Source: JAABRB01 sp041617635 | Lineage (GTDB): Bacteria; Pseudomonadota; Gammaproteobacteria; Burkholderiales; SG8-39 | Length of the DNA: 10,502 nucleotides | NCBI GenBank assembly: GCA_041617635.1 | Contig: JBFJOO010000129.1 | Span: 1 to 10,502 of the forward strand | Direction: 5' to 3' | Part shown: positions 1 to 6,780 of the stretch, piece by piece | Layout: each line of letters starts with the position of its first letter | Numbering within the stretch: position 1 is the first letter of the stretch | Notes under the pieces: model-generated | What the model saw: only the letters and a program-made list of their open reading frames with translations | Told to the model about the DNA's origin: nothing | The model's database searches: none | Translations under genes and position numbers: made by a program

Positions 1-1
1 C

Positions 2-334
2 ATCGAGGTGCCGATCGACGGCAGCCGGATCTTCGGCCCCAGGGACGAGTCGCTGGTCTTCACCGATCGCATCGAGAACGTCCCCGAGGCGTATCGGCAA
101 ATCGGCACCTCCATCCTCATGGAGAACGACAAGGGCCAGACCCGCAGCTTTCTCGTGACGCGAATGGACGATGAGACACTGACAGTCGATGGCAACAATC
201 CGCTCTGCGGCAGAGTGGTCATTTTCACGCTCGAGATACTGACCGTGCGCGACGCAACGGACGACGAGACCAGAGCGGGCGGGGCGATTATCGCGCCCGC
301 GGATGTCGATCCGTCACGCATGAGACCTGTTTAA
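2..334 (+). CDS. SlyD-like FKBP-type peptidyl-prolyl cis-trans isomerase, C-terminal part (5' truncated by window edge)
   Basis: The reading frame is open from the first complete codon, so the real start lies upstream; the GTG at position 8 is internal. The visible ~110 residues line up with the C-terminal two-thirds of SlyD: the end of the flap region (IFGPRDESLVF), an inserted chaperone (IF) segment around VGTSI-like IGTSILMENDKGQ, then the return to the FKBP core with TVDGNNPLCGRVVIFTLEILTVRDAT, equivalent to the SlyD VDGNHxLAGxxLxFxVEVxxxREAT signature. SlyD proteins isomerise Xaa-Pro bonds and act as cytosolic folding chaperones. The long His/Cys-rich metal-binding tail of E. coli SlyD is absent; the protein ends in a short Ala/Pro-rich tail instead, so a nickel-delivery role is unlikely. 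It is followed closely by the small gene at 346-510, probably on the same transcript. Family assignment is from recalled motifs, not a search. Confidence 0.8.
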   Translation: MEVPIDGSRIFGPRDESLVFTDRIENVPEAYRQIGTSILMENDKGQTRSFLVTRMDDETLTVDGNNPLCGRVVIFTLEILTVRDATDDETRAGGAIIAPADVDPSRMRPV

Positions 335-345
335 AGAGGTGATGT

Positions 346-510
346 ATGAGCGAGGAAAAGAAACCTCCCACCCCCAAAGTTCCTGACGGCCAGGCGCGTT
401 TCGTGACGACGCGCCAGATGCCGCCGAACGAGAAGGGGTTCGTCGGATTCGAAACCGTCTGGGAACCGTTCCAGAAGGAAGTCGAGTACGAGACGCCGAA
501 GAAGCCGTAG
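346..510 (+). CDS. Small hypothetical protein, 54 aa
   Basis: An ATG at 346 opens a 54-codon frame ending with TAG at 508-510. It is preceded by a good Shine-Dalgarno sequence (AAAGAGG, 333-339) at about 6 nt spacing, starting inside the stop codon of the SlyD-like gene, so the two are probably co-transcribed and may be translationally coupled. The product is very hydrophilic and rich in Lys, Glu and Pro, begins MSEEKKPPTPKVPDG, has no cysteine, no membrane segment and no signal peptide, and carries an aromatic central stretch (GFVGFETVWEPF). I do not recognise the family and assign no function. The support is the RBS, the neat packing between the upstream stop and the convergent DUF547 gene (12 bp away), and protein-like composition. 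Confidence 0.65.
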   Translation: MSEEKKPPTPKVPDGQARFVTTRQMPPNEKGFVGFETVWEPFQKEVEYETPKKP

Positions 511-522
511 GCGCCGGTCCGG

Positions 523-1290
523 TCAGCGCCCGCGCGCGGCGACGGTCCAGTCGTAGGGAATGTACTCGACGGTGTAGTCGGGCGGGATCTCCGTCGCGCG
601 GTACCGGTTTACATAGGCGACGAGCGACGGCGCTTGCGCGAGGAAGTCTTCGGGAAAGAAGTCGAAGATCTCCGACAGCCGCACCACGCGGCGCTCGGGG
701 ACGAGCTGCACGTTGCGCGCTTCGGCAAGGAACTTGCGCGCTTCGCGATCGAGGTCGGCGTCCAGGGTCGCGGCGCGAAACGGGTGCCGCGGCAGGCGCG
801 GGCAACCGGACGCCATGCAGTTCAGCGCGAAGTGCACGCGCGCGTCGCCGAGCGGCCGGATCACGTCGTTCTCGTAGTCATACAGCGACATGCGCTCACC
901 GCCCACCGATATCCGGCGCAGCCAGAAGAACCGGACCAGGCCGTAGTCCGAGAGCGAGCCGGGAACCCCCGCCTCGAGCACGCCGTACATGGCGAGCGCG
1001 TTGTAGGCGTTCAGGTGGTAGGCGATCACGTCGGTCCGGCCGGAGAACAACTCGGGTCGGTTGTTCGGACCGTTCGCATAGACCCACGCGACATATCGAT
1101 CGAGATCGGCGCGTTCCCGGCCCAGGGCGACGAAGTCCACGCGGCCCGCATCGTCGACGAACTGTGACAGCACTCGCGCCCAGGACGCCTCGGCCACCGG
1201 CCGGGAAGCCGGCTCGGCCACCGGCGCCGGGACGAGCTGCGCACATGCCGCGAGCGAGGCGACGGCAAGCGCCGCGACTACGGCCTTCAT
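523..1290 (-). CDS. DUF547 domain-containing lipoprotein
   Basis: The 255-residue product starts with a lipoprotein signal peptide: Lys at position 2, an Ala/Val/Leu-rich core, and a lipobox LAAC with the acylated Cys at residue 16. After a Pro/Ala-rich linker (about 17-35), the DUF547 domain covers most of the rest. Its hallmarks are visible: YHLNAYNALAMYGVL (residues 91-105), a basic/aromatic segment with SLYDYENDVIRPLGDARVHFALNC (135-158), and the CMASGCPRLP motif with C158 and C163. The biochemical role of DUF547 is not established. The ATG (1288-1290) overlaps the stop of the radical SAM gene by 4 nt (ATGA), implying translational coupling and a shared function; the lipobox places the protein outside the cytoplasm, anchored to a membrane. 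The gene ends 12 bp from the convergent small gene. Confidence 0.85.
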   Translation of the reverse strand: MKAVVAALAVASLAACAQLVPAPVAEPASRPVAEASWARVLSQFVDDAGRVDFVALGRERADLDRYVAWVYANGPNNRPELFSGRTDVIAYHLNAYNALAMYGVLEAGVPGSLSDYGLVRFFWLRRISVGGERMSLYDYENDVIRPLGDARVHFALNCMASGCPRLPRHPFRAATLDADLDREARKFLAEARNVQLVPERRVVRLSEIFDFFPEDFLAQAPSLVAYVNRYRATEIPPDYTVEYIPYDWTVAARGR

Positions 1291-2639
1291 TGCACCGCCC
1301 CGATCCTAAGCTTGGCGCGCCCGCGGGCCGTCTTGCGGGTGAGCACGGGCGAGCGTGGCAGGTGCGGCGCGTCCTGCAGCTGCCCGCTCACCGGGTTCCA
1401 CCAGCGCACCGCGTGGGACTCGCGCACCTGCGCGGGCACCAGCAGGTGCGCATCGCGCTGCGCATTGTGCAGGCACATGGAGATCGTCCCGTCGCCGCTC
1501 GCCACCATGAAAGCACATGCCTCGACGCGGTCGTGCTCGAGCTCGCACGCGTTCATGAAATCATGAATGAAGAACGAGAGCTTGTGGGCGCGGCCCCGGC
1601 CTGCGAGGAGATCGCCTTTTATGCGCCAGAACTTTCTTGCTACCCATGCGAGCGCGGGAGAAACGAGACGCGGCGTGCGAAGGACGCGGAGGGTCAGGGC
1701 GACGGCCGTGCGCCACGGCGCGGTGCGCTCGATGGAGAGGTCGGTGCTCGTATGGAGAACGCGACGAGCGAGCGCGGTATCGTCGAGCAGATCATGCGCG
1801 CGGCCGTTCACGACCAGCGTCATCGCGTAGCGATTGCAGTGCGGGTGCCCGAAATCGAAGGCATCGAACCGGATGGGCGCGCCGGCGCCCGCGCGGATCT
1901 GCTCCATCACCGCGTTTCGGTCGAGGCGCGCGCCGCGCCGCCCGAGCACGCCGCGGCCGGTGTCCGCCTGGAGCTGGAACGAGGCCAGGCGCACGACGTC
2001 GGCGTGCGCCACGAAGAACCGGGCCACCCCCGCCATCTCGTCGAGGTTGCCGTCAAATACGGAGGTGTTGAAGTACACGGCGAGCGGGAGTCCGCGTGCC
2101 CGCTCGATGTACTCCGCGCGAACCGCGTTCAGCTCCGCCTCGGAGCGAAAGCCCTTGCGCAGCTGCGTCATGTCGACGTGAAAGGCGACGTCTATCAGCC
2201 CGGCATCGCAGAGCGATTCGAGCAGCGGGCGCGTCGCGCGAATGCCGTTCGTGAAGAGTGCCGGGCGCAGCGCGAGCTCGCGCGCGCGCCTCACCAGCGC
2301 CACGAGCTCGTCACGGCGACGCAGAGTCGGCTCGCCGCCCGTGATCTGAATATCCACGCCGGGACCGTAGCGGTCGCGGACCGCCTGCAGGCGCCGGAAG
2401 AGCTCCGCAAGCGGAAGATCGTGGAGCGCCTCGGAGCTTTCCGACAGATAGCAGAGCGTGCAGTCGAGATTGCAGCGCTGTGTCACCTCGAGCGCGACGC
2501 ACCCTACGGCCCAGCGGCGACCCATGTGCTGTCCGTCGTGCCAGAGGCCCAGCTCGCGCATGCGCGCGCGTGCGGCTGCTCGGGCATCGGCGCCCGGGGG
2601 TGCGGGAGCCGGTGGCGGGCGGGTCGGTCGTGCAGACAT
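1287..2639 (-). CDS. Radical SAM protein with C-terminal auxiliary cysteines
   Basis: With the ATG at 2637-2639 the product has 450 residues. The SAM-binding [4Fe-4S] motif is CNLDCTLC (C56, C60, C63; CX3CX2C), preceded by a Val-rich strand, with the SAM-contact motif QITGGEPTLR (98-107). Further cysteines are at C268 (in FGHPHCNRY) and at C365, C375 and C389 (CELEHDRVEAC and MCLHN). This layout recalls the family of MJ0619-type pterin methyltransferases and the tetraether lipid synthases, which use extra iron-sulfur clusters, but the substrate cannot be read from the sequence. The frame extends 90 codons upstream to 2909, through the hairpin repeats; that extension reads as repeat translation, so I use the start at 2639. 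ATG at 2699 is an alternative; neither has a strong Shine-Dalgarno. The stop overlaps the DUF547 start (ATGA). Radical SAM membership is very secure, the sub-family less so. Confidence 0.88.
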   Translation of the reverse strand: MSARPTRPPPAPAPPGADARAAARARMRELGLWHDGQHMGRRWAVGCVALEVTQRCNLDCTLCYLSESSEALHDLPLAELFRRLQAVRDRYGPGVDIQITGGEPTLRRRDELVALVRRARELALRPALFTNGIRATRPLLESLCDAGLIDVAFHVDMTQLRKGFRSEAELNAVRAEYIERARGLPLAVYFNTSVFDGNLDEMAGVARFFVAHADVVRLASFQLQADTGRGVLGRRGARLDRNAVMEQIRAGAGAPIRFDAFDFGHPHCNRYAMTLVVNGRAHDLLDDTALARRVLHTSTDLSIERTAPWRTAVALTLRVLRTPRLVSPALAWVARKFWRIKGDLLAGRGRAHKLSFFIHDFMNACELEHDRVEACAFMVASGDGTISMCLHNAQRDAHLLVPAQVRESHAVRWWNPVSGQLQDAPHLPRSPVLTRKTARGRAKLRIGAVQ

Positions 2640-2795
2640 CGCGGCCGTTACGCGGACGCGGAGAGATCGGATGCAAGAGCGCGTCGGCAGCGCGGGCATT
2701 GTGCGCCAGCCTGACGCGATGCGCGCGATAATGGCGCCATGATGACGTCGCCCATGGACGACAGCCTGGATGACTAGGGAGCCACCGCGGAAGTT

Positions 2796-2880
2796 CGTCA
2801 TTCCCGCGAAAGCGGGAATCCAGGCCCTGCACGTTCGCCGGCAGGGTGGATCCCCGCTTTCGCGGGGATGACTGGATCCA
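2796..2880. repeat. Inverted pair of palindromic hairpin repeats (REPIN / dRS3-like)
   Basis: Two near-identical palindromes face each other. The left one has the perfect 8-bp stem ATTCCCGC / GCGGGAAT with a GAAA loop (2800-2807 / 2812-2819). The right one has ATCCCCGC / GCGGGGAT with a TTTC loop (2850-2857 / 2862-2869), and is the reverse complement of the left apart from the T-to-C change in the stem. The flanks are also inverted: GTCAT at 2797-2801 matches ATGAC at 2868-2872. Between them is a third stem CCCTGC / GCAGGG (2825-2830 / 2841-2846). The element ends in the palindrome TGGATCCA (2873-2880). The core matches the widely scattered proteobacterial repeat with consensus ATTCCC-N8-GGGAAT known as dRS3 in Neisseria. 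Paired inverted REPs are usually dispersed in many copies and can be mobilised in trans by a RAYT transposase; none is encoded here. Confidence 0.85.
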
Positions 2881-2889
2881 GGTTCCGTC

Positions 2890-3702
2890 GTGGACGCCCG
2901 CTCCCACAACTCCGAGCAGTACCTCGTGCGCTCCGAGCCGTACTACGAGCCGGTCGGCGACGAGGTGCAGCTCTTCGAGGCCGCGCACGCGCGCCGCATT
3001 CCGATCCTCCTCAAGGGGCCAACTGGATGCGGCAAGACGCGCTTCATGGAATACATGGCATGGCGGCTCGCGCGGCCGCTCGTCACGGTGTCCTGCCACG
3101 ACGATCTCACCGCGTCGGATCTGGTCGGGCGCTATCTCATCGTCGGCGCCGAGACGGTGTGGGTCGACGGGCCGCTCGCGCTCGCCGTGCGCCTCGGCGC
3201 GATCTGCTATCTCGACGAGATCGTCGAGGCGCGCAAGGACACGACGGTCGTGATCCACCCGCTTGCCGACGACCGCCGGATCCTGCCAATCGAGAAGACC
3301 GGCGAAGTGCTGCGCGCCCCGCCCGAGTTCCTGCTGACGCTCTCCTACAACCCCGGCTACCAGAGCGTGCTGAAAGAGCTCAAGCAGAGCACCCGCCAGC
3401 GGTTCGTCGCGATCGAGTTCGGCTATCCCGAGGCGGCCACCGAGCAGAAGATCGTCGCGCGCGAGACCGGCGTCGACGCGCGCCTCGCCGAACGGCTCGT
3501 CGCGCTTGCCGGCATGACCCGCAGCCTCAAGGGCAATGGCCTCGACGAAGGGGCCAGCACCCGGCTCCTCGTCCATGCCGGCAAGCTCATCGTCGCCGGC
3601 GTGCCCGCGCGCACCGCCTGCGCGTCGGCCATCGCGCAGTCCCTGACCGACGAGCCGGAAGCGCTCGCCGCCGTCAACGAGCTCGTCGCCTCCCTGTTTT
3701 AG
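2890..3702 (+). CDS. cbbQ: CbbQ/NirQ/NorQ-family MoxR-type AAA+ ATPase
   Basis: This 270-residue AAA+ ATPase has Walker A GPTGCGKT (residues 43-50) and Walker B ICYLDE (105-110), plus stretches typical of the CbbQ/NirQ/NorQ group: EPYYEPVGDEVQLFEAA near the N-terminus, CHDDLTASDLVGRYL (69-83), VEARKDTTVVIHPLADDRR, SYNPGYQSVLKELKQSTRQRF and EGASTRLLVHAGKL. It is full length for the family. Members form ring-shaped motors that, with a VWA partner, remodel or activate a target enzyme: RuBisCO for CbbQ-CbbO, nitric oxide reductase for NorQ-NorD. The N-terminal wording is closest to CbbQ as I recall it, but the target is not encoded here, so the symbol is provisional. The start is GTG at 2890, the only one giving the family's usual N-terminus; no strong Shine-Dalgarno is visible and the hairpin repeat ends just upstream. 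The VWA partner follows after one base. Confidence 0.85.
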   Translation: MDARSHNSEQYLVRSEPYYEPVGDEVQLFEAAHARRIPILLKGPTGCGKTRFMEYMAWRLARPLVTVSCHDDLTASDLVGRYLIVGAETVWVDGPLALAVRLGAICYLDEIVEARKDTTVVIHPLADDRRILPIEKTGEVLRAPPEFLLTLSYNPGYQSVLKELKQSTRQRFVAIEFGYPEAATEQKIVARETGVDARLAERLVALAGMTRSLKGNGLDEGASTRLLVHAGKLIVAGVPARTACASAIAQSLTDEPEALAAVNELVASLF

Positions 3703-3703
3703 C

Positions 3704-5806
3704 GTGCCGACCGACCCTGCAACGGCGCCGATTGGAGCGAAAGAGGTCGAGGCGTGTCTCGAAGAGCTGCTCGAGGCCTGCCTCTCGTCGCGCCGCACAG
3801 CCGCTCAGCTCGTCCCCGCAATCGCCGCGCTCGCGCCGCCGCAACAGGATTTCCTGCTGCACTGGGTGCGAGTCGTGGCGCAAGAGAGCGCAGAGCTCGC
3901 CTACCAGTTCGCCGCGGCGGGTCCGCGTGCGTTCGCCCTGTTGGGCGAACGCGGCACCGAAGCCTGGCTGATCGCGGCGCTGGACGCATTCGATCGCGAA
4001 AGCATGTCTGCGGCGAGCGCGACGCTCAAGGATCTGACGCGCTTCGCGCGTGCCTGGTCGGAGCAGGCCGACGCGCTGCGACTCGCCGATGTGACGCGCG
4101 TTCTCGAGCTCTTCCTCTGCGGACTTTCCGGACGCGCGCTCCGCGTGGCGCCCGACGCGGCGCCGTGGACCGACACGCAGACCGTCTATCTCCCGGTCGA
4201 AGTCGCGCGCTTCGCGGCGCGTGAGCGCAACTTCCTCGTCTACAAGGCCATGGTCGGTCTCGCGTGGGCACAGACCCGCTGCGGCACGTTCGGGGCAGAG
4301 ATCGTCGCGGCACTCGGACGCAGCCCGGAACCGTCCCGCGCGCGGCGCTGGCTTGCGTTTCTCGAGGCGGTGCGCCTCGACGCGAAGCTCGCGATCGCGC
4401 TGCCTGGCCTCGCGCGGGACATGCGCGCCCTGCAGATACCGGCGCCTGACGCCGACGTTCGTGCCCTGCTCGAACCCTTGCGCGCCGCGCGGGCGAGCGC
4501 GGCTGACACTGTCGCGGTGTTGGCGCGCATCGATATCCTCCGGGCGCCGCCGCAGTGGTGCTATGTTGGTCCGCTGCATCCCGAGCGCGCCGCGGACGTG
4601 CGTGCTGCGCGGATCGCGCGCGAGAAGGAGGCATTCCGCGCGCTGCTCGGGTCACTGCGCGATGCGCGTCACGAGAACCCGAAAGCGACCGGTGCGCAAT
4701 TCACGGCCGTGCTTTCAGACCCCGATGCCACGGGGGAGCGCGAGGTGGAGCTGCTGCTCGAGGGGAAGTCGGTGACCCCCCGTGCCGACGCGACGCGCCT
4801 CGTTCGATCGATCCTGCAAGACCTGGGGGAGCTTCCGCCCGAATACCTCATGCCCGCCGGCGCGGGGGACTGCCAGCCTGCCCCACAGCCGGCGAGCGGC
4901 GGGCCTGACGAGCAACCTGCCGACAACGACGCCGGCGCCGCCCTCTACGACGAGTGGGACTTCGCCCGCAAGCACTACCGGCGCAACTGGTGCGCGCTCC
5001 GCCTGCGTGACATTCATCCCGGTGATCCGGGCTTCATCGGGCGCACGCTCGAGAAGTACCGCCCGCACATCGCGAGCCTCAAGCGCACCTTCGAGGCCTT
5101 GCGCGGGGAAGACCGGATGCACCGCCGCCAGCCGTACGGCGACGGCATCGACATCGACGCAGCGGTGGCCGGGCTAACGGATCTTGCCGCGGGACGCGAG
5201 TTTCCCGAGTGGTTCTTCACGCGTCGGCACCGCTCCGAGCGGTCGATCGGCGTCATGTTTCTCGTGGACATGAGCGGCTCCACCAAGGGCTGGATCAACG
5301 ACGCGGAGCGCGAGGCGCTCGTGCTCCTGTGCGAGGCGCTCGAGGTGCTCGGCGACCGGTATGCGATCTACGGGTTTTCCGGCATGACGCGCAAGCGCTG
5401 CGAGCTCTACCGGGTGAAGCAGTTCGACGAGCCCTACGGCGCGCTCGTCAAGAGCCGCATCGCCGGCATCACCCCGCAGGACTACACGCGGATGGGTGTG
5501 GCGATCCGCCACACCGCAAGAATGTTCGCTGCGGAGGATGTGCGCACCCGCCTGCTCGTCACGCTTTCGGACGGCAAGCCGGACGACTTCGGCGACGGCT
5601 ATCGCGGCGAGTACGGCATCGAGGACACGCGCCAGGCGCTCCTCGAGGCGCGCCGACAGGGGATCCACCCGTTCTGCATCACCATCGACGAGCAGGCCCG
5701 AAACTATCTCCCACACATGTACGGCGCCGCAAGCTGGATCCTCATCGACGACGTGCGCCGGCTGCCGGTGAAGACGGCCGAAGTGTATCGGCGGCTGACG
5801 AGCTGA
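3704..5806 (+). CDS. cbbO: CbbO/NorD-family von Willebrand factor A domain protein
   Basis: The 700-residue product is the VWA partner of the preceding AAA+ ATPase. The first ~380 residues are an Ala/Arg/Leu-rich helical region with no motif I recognise. A Pro/Gly/Ala-rich linker (about 385-410) leads to the family signature YDEWDFARKHYRRNWC and to the C-terminal VWA domain. The metal-ion-dependent adhesion site is complete: DMSGS (D522, S524, S526), T595 in DYTRMG, and D623 in TLSDGKPDD. In this family the VWA domain binds the substrate or client through the metal site while the AAA+ ring works on it. The length lies between typical NorD and typical CbbO. The start is GTG at 3704, one base after the TAG of the upstream gene, so translation is probably coupled; no separate Shine-Dalgarno is seen. 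Predicted cytoplasmic. The VWA call is secure; CbbO versus NorD is not. Confidence 0.83.
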   Translation: MPTDPATAPIGAKEVEACLEELLEACLSSRRTAAQLVPAIAALAPPQQDFLLHWVRVVAQESAELAYQFAAAGPRAFALLGERGTEAWLIAALDAFDRESMSAASATLKDLTRFARAWSEQADALRLADVTRVLELFLCGLSGRALRVAPDAAPWTDTQTVYLPVEVARFAARERNFLVYKAMVGLAWAQTRCGTFGAEIVAALGRSPEPSRARRWLAFLEAVRLDAKLAIALPGLARDMRALQIPAPDADVRALLEPLRAARASAADTVAVLARIDILRAPPQWCYVGPLHPERAADVRAARIAREKEAFRALLGSLRDARHENPKATGAQFTAVLSDPDATGEREVELLLEGKSVTPRADATRLVRSILQDLGELPPEYLMPAGAGDCQPAPQPASGGPDEQPADNDAGAALYDEWDFARKHYRRNWCALRLRDIHPGDPGFIGRTLEKYRPHIASLKRTFEALRGEDRMHRRQPYGDGIDIDAAVAGLTDLAAGREFPEWFFTRRHRSERSIGVMFLVDMSGSTKGWINDAEREALVLLCEALEVLGDRYAIYGFSGMTRKRCELYRVKQFDEPYGALVKSRIAGITPQDYTRMGVAIRHTARMFAAEDVRTRLLVTLSDGKPDDFGDGYRGEYGIEDTRQALLEARRQGIHPFCITIDEQARNYLPHMYGAASWILIDDVRRLPVKTAEVYRRLTS

Positions 5807-5949
5807 AGCCGACCACCGGGAATAGCGCCTGTCGCTGCGGCGTTCTCACCATGCCGGCCGACGATCCCGCGAACGGCGTGCCACCCGGCGGCGCGCGGTA
5901 TGCTTGCGATGTCGGCGCGATCCTGTACCGGCCACCCCGGAGCCCAGCC

Positions 5950-6777
5950 ATGTCCAGATTCCTCGCCACGCTGCTCGCCGCCGCCCTGGTGCCCGTCGCG
6001 CACGCGGCCGATCTGCCGATCTTCGACGCCCACGTCCACTACAGCCACGACGCGGCGGAGATCCTGCCCACCGAGGACGTCGTGGCGCTGCTGCGCAAGG
6101 CGAAGGTGAAGCGCGCGCTCGTGTCGAGCTCGGACGACGACGGAACCCAAAAGCTCTACGCCGCCGCGCCCGATCTGATCGTGCCCGAGTTGAGACCCTA
6201 CCGGCGGCGCGGCGAGATCTCGACGTGGGTGCGTGACCAAGGCGTCGTGACCTACCTGGAAGAGCGGCTCCGCAAGTACCGCTACGTCGCGATCGGTGAG
6301 TTCCACCTCTACGGCGCGGATGCCGAGCTGCCCGTTCCGCGCCGGATGGTCGAGCTCGCCAGGCAATACGGGCTCATGCTCCACGCTCATTCCGATGCCG
6401 ACGCGATCGAGCGGCTGTTCGCGCAGTGGCCGCAGGCGCGCATTCTCTGGGCCCATGCCGGATTCGAGCAGCCGGAGCGCGTGCGCGCGATGCTGCGGAA
6501 GCACCCGAACCTGTGGGCCGATCTCGCGTTCCGCACCGATCACGCCGCGGGCGGCAAGGTCGCGGCCGAGTGGCGCGCGGCGTTCCTCGAGTTTCCGGAT
6601 CGCTTCATGGTCGGCACCGACACGTTCGTCCCGGAGCGCTGGCACTACGTGCCCGAGCACGCGGCCTGGTCGCGCGGCTGGCTCGCGGACCTTCCGCCCG
6701 ACGTCGCCGAGCGAATCGCCTGGAAGAACGGTGAGGCGGTGATCGGCGCTGAATTCGACACGCGACGCGGCGATTGA
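5950..6777 (+). CDS. Exported amidohydrolase-family metal-dependent hydrolase
   Basis: The 275-residue product begins with a signal peptide (MSRFLATLLAAALVPVAHA, likely cleavage after A19), followed at once by the first strand of a TIM-barrel metallohydrolase. Candidate metal and catalytic residues of the amidohydrolase superfamily (PF04909-like) are in order: H28 and H30 (DAHVHY), E117 (GEFHL), H145/H147 (LHAHSD), H169 (WAHAGF) and D224 (GTDTF). The substrate is unknown. The frame stays open far upstream, but that part is out-of-frame sequence inside the VWA gene; the ATG at 5950 has a GGAG at 5939-5942 with 7 nt spacing and gives the signal peptide, so it is preferred. The 143-bp gap upstream shows a lone TATGCT (5899-5904) without a matching -35 box. 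The next gene starts 3 bp after the stop, suggesting an operon. Confidence 0.82.
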   Translation: MSRFLATLLAAALVPVAHAADLPIFDAHVHYSHDAAEILPTEDVVALLRKAKVKRALVSSSDDDGTQKLYAAAPDLIVPELRPYRRRGEISTWVRDQGVVTYLEERLRKYRYVAIGEFHLYGADAELPVPRRMVELARQYGLMLHAHSDADAIERLFAQWPQARILWAHAGFEQPERVRAMLRKHPNLWADLAFRTDHAAGGKVAAEWRAAFLEFPDRFMVGTDTFVPERWHYVPEHAAWSRGWLADLPPDVAERIAWKNGEAVIGAEFDTRRGD

Positions 6778-6780
6778 GGC

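Noticed and set aside
510..530. Possible bidirectional terminator between the convergent small gene and DUF547 gene (GGCGC/GCGCC)
   Set aside because: Only 5 bp of stem, an 11-nt loop and no T-tract on either strand.
1164..2714. 516-residue plus-strand frame opposite the radical SAM gene
   Set aside because: Composition is dominated by Arg/Ala/His with no recognisable motif, while the opposite strand shows clear radical SAM motifs.
2796..2880. CRISPR array
   Set aside because: Only two copies in inverted orientation, no regular spacers and no cas genes; the layout is that of paired REP-type hairpins.
2640..2909. N-terminal extension of the radical SAM frame to a 540-residue protein starting at 2909
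   Set aside because: The added 90 residues run through the hairpin repeats and give the familiar repeat translation (WIPAFAGMT-type wording). The radical SAM homology begins after the ATG at 2639.
2311..3798. 495-residue minus-strand frame opposite the CbbQ-type gene
   Set aside because: It is antisense to two well-supported genes, contains the repeat translation, and has no family motif; it is a high-GC shadow.
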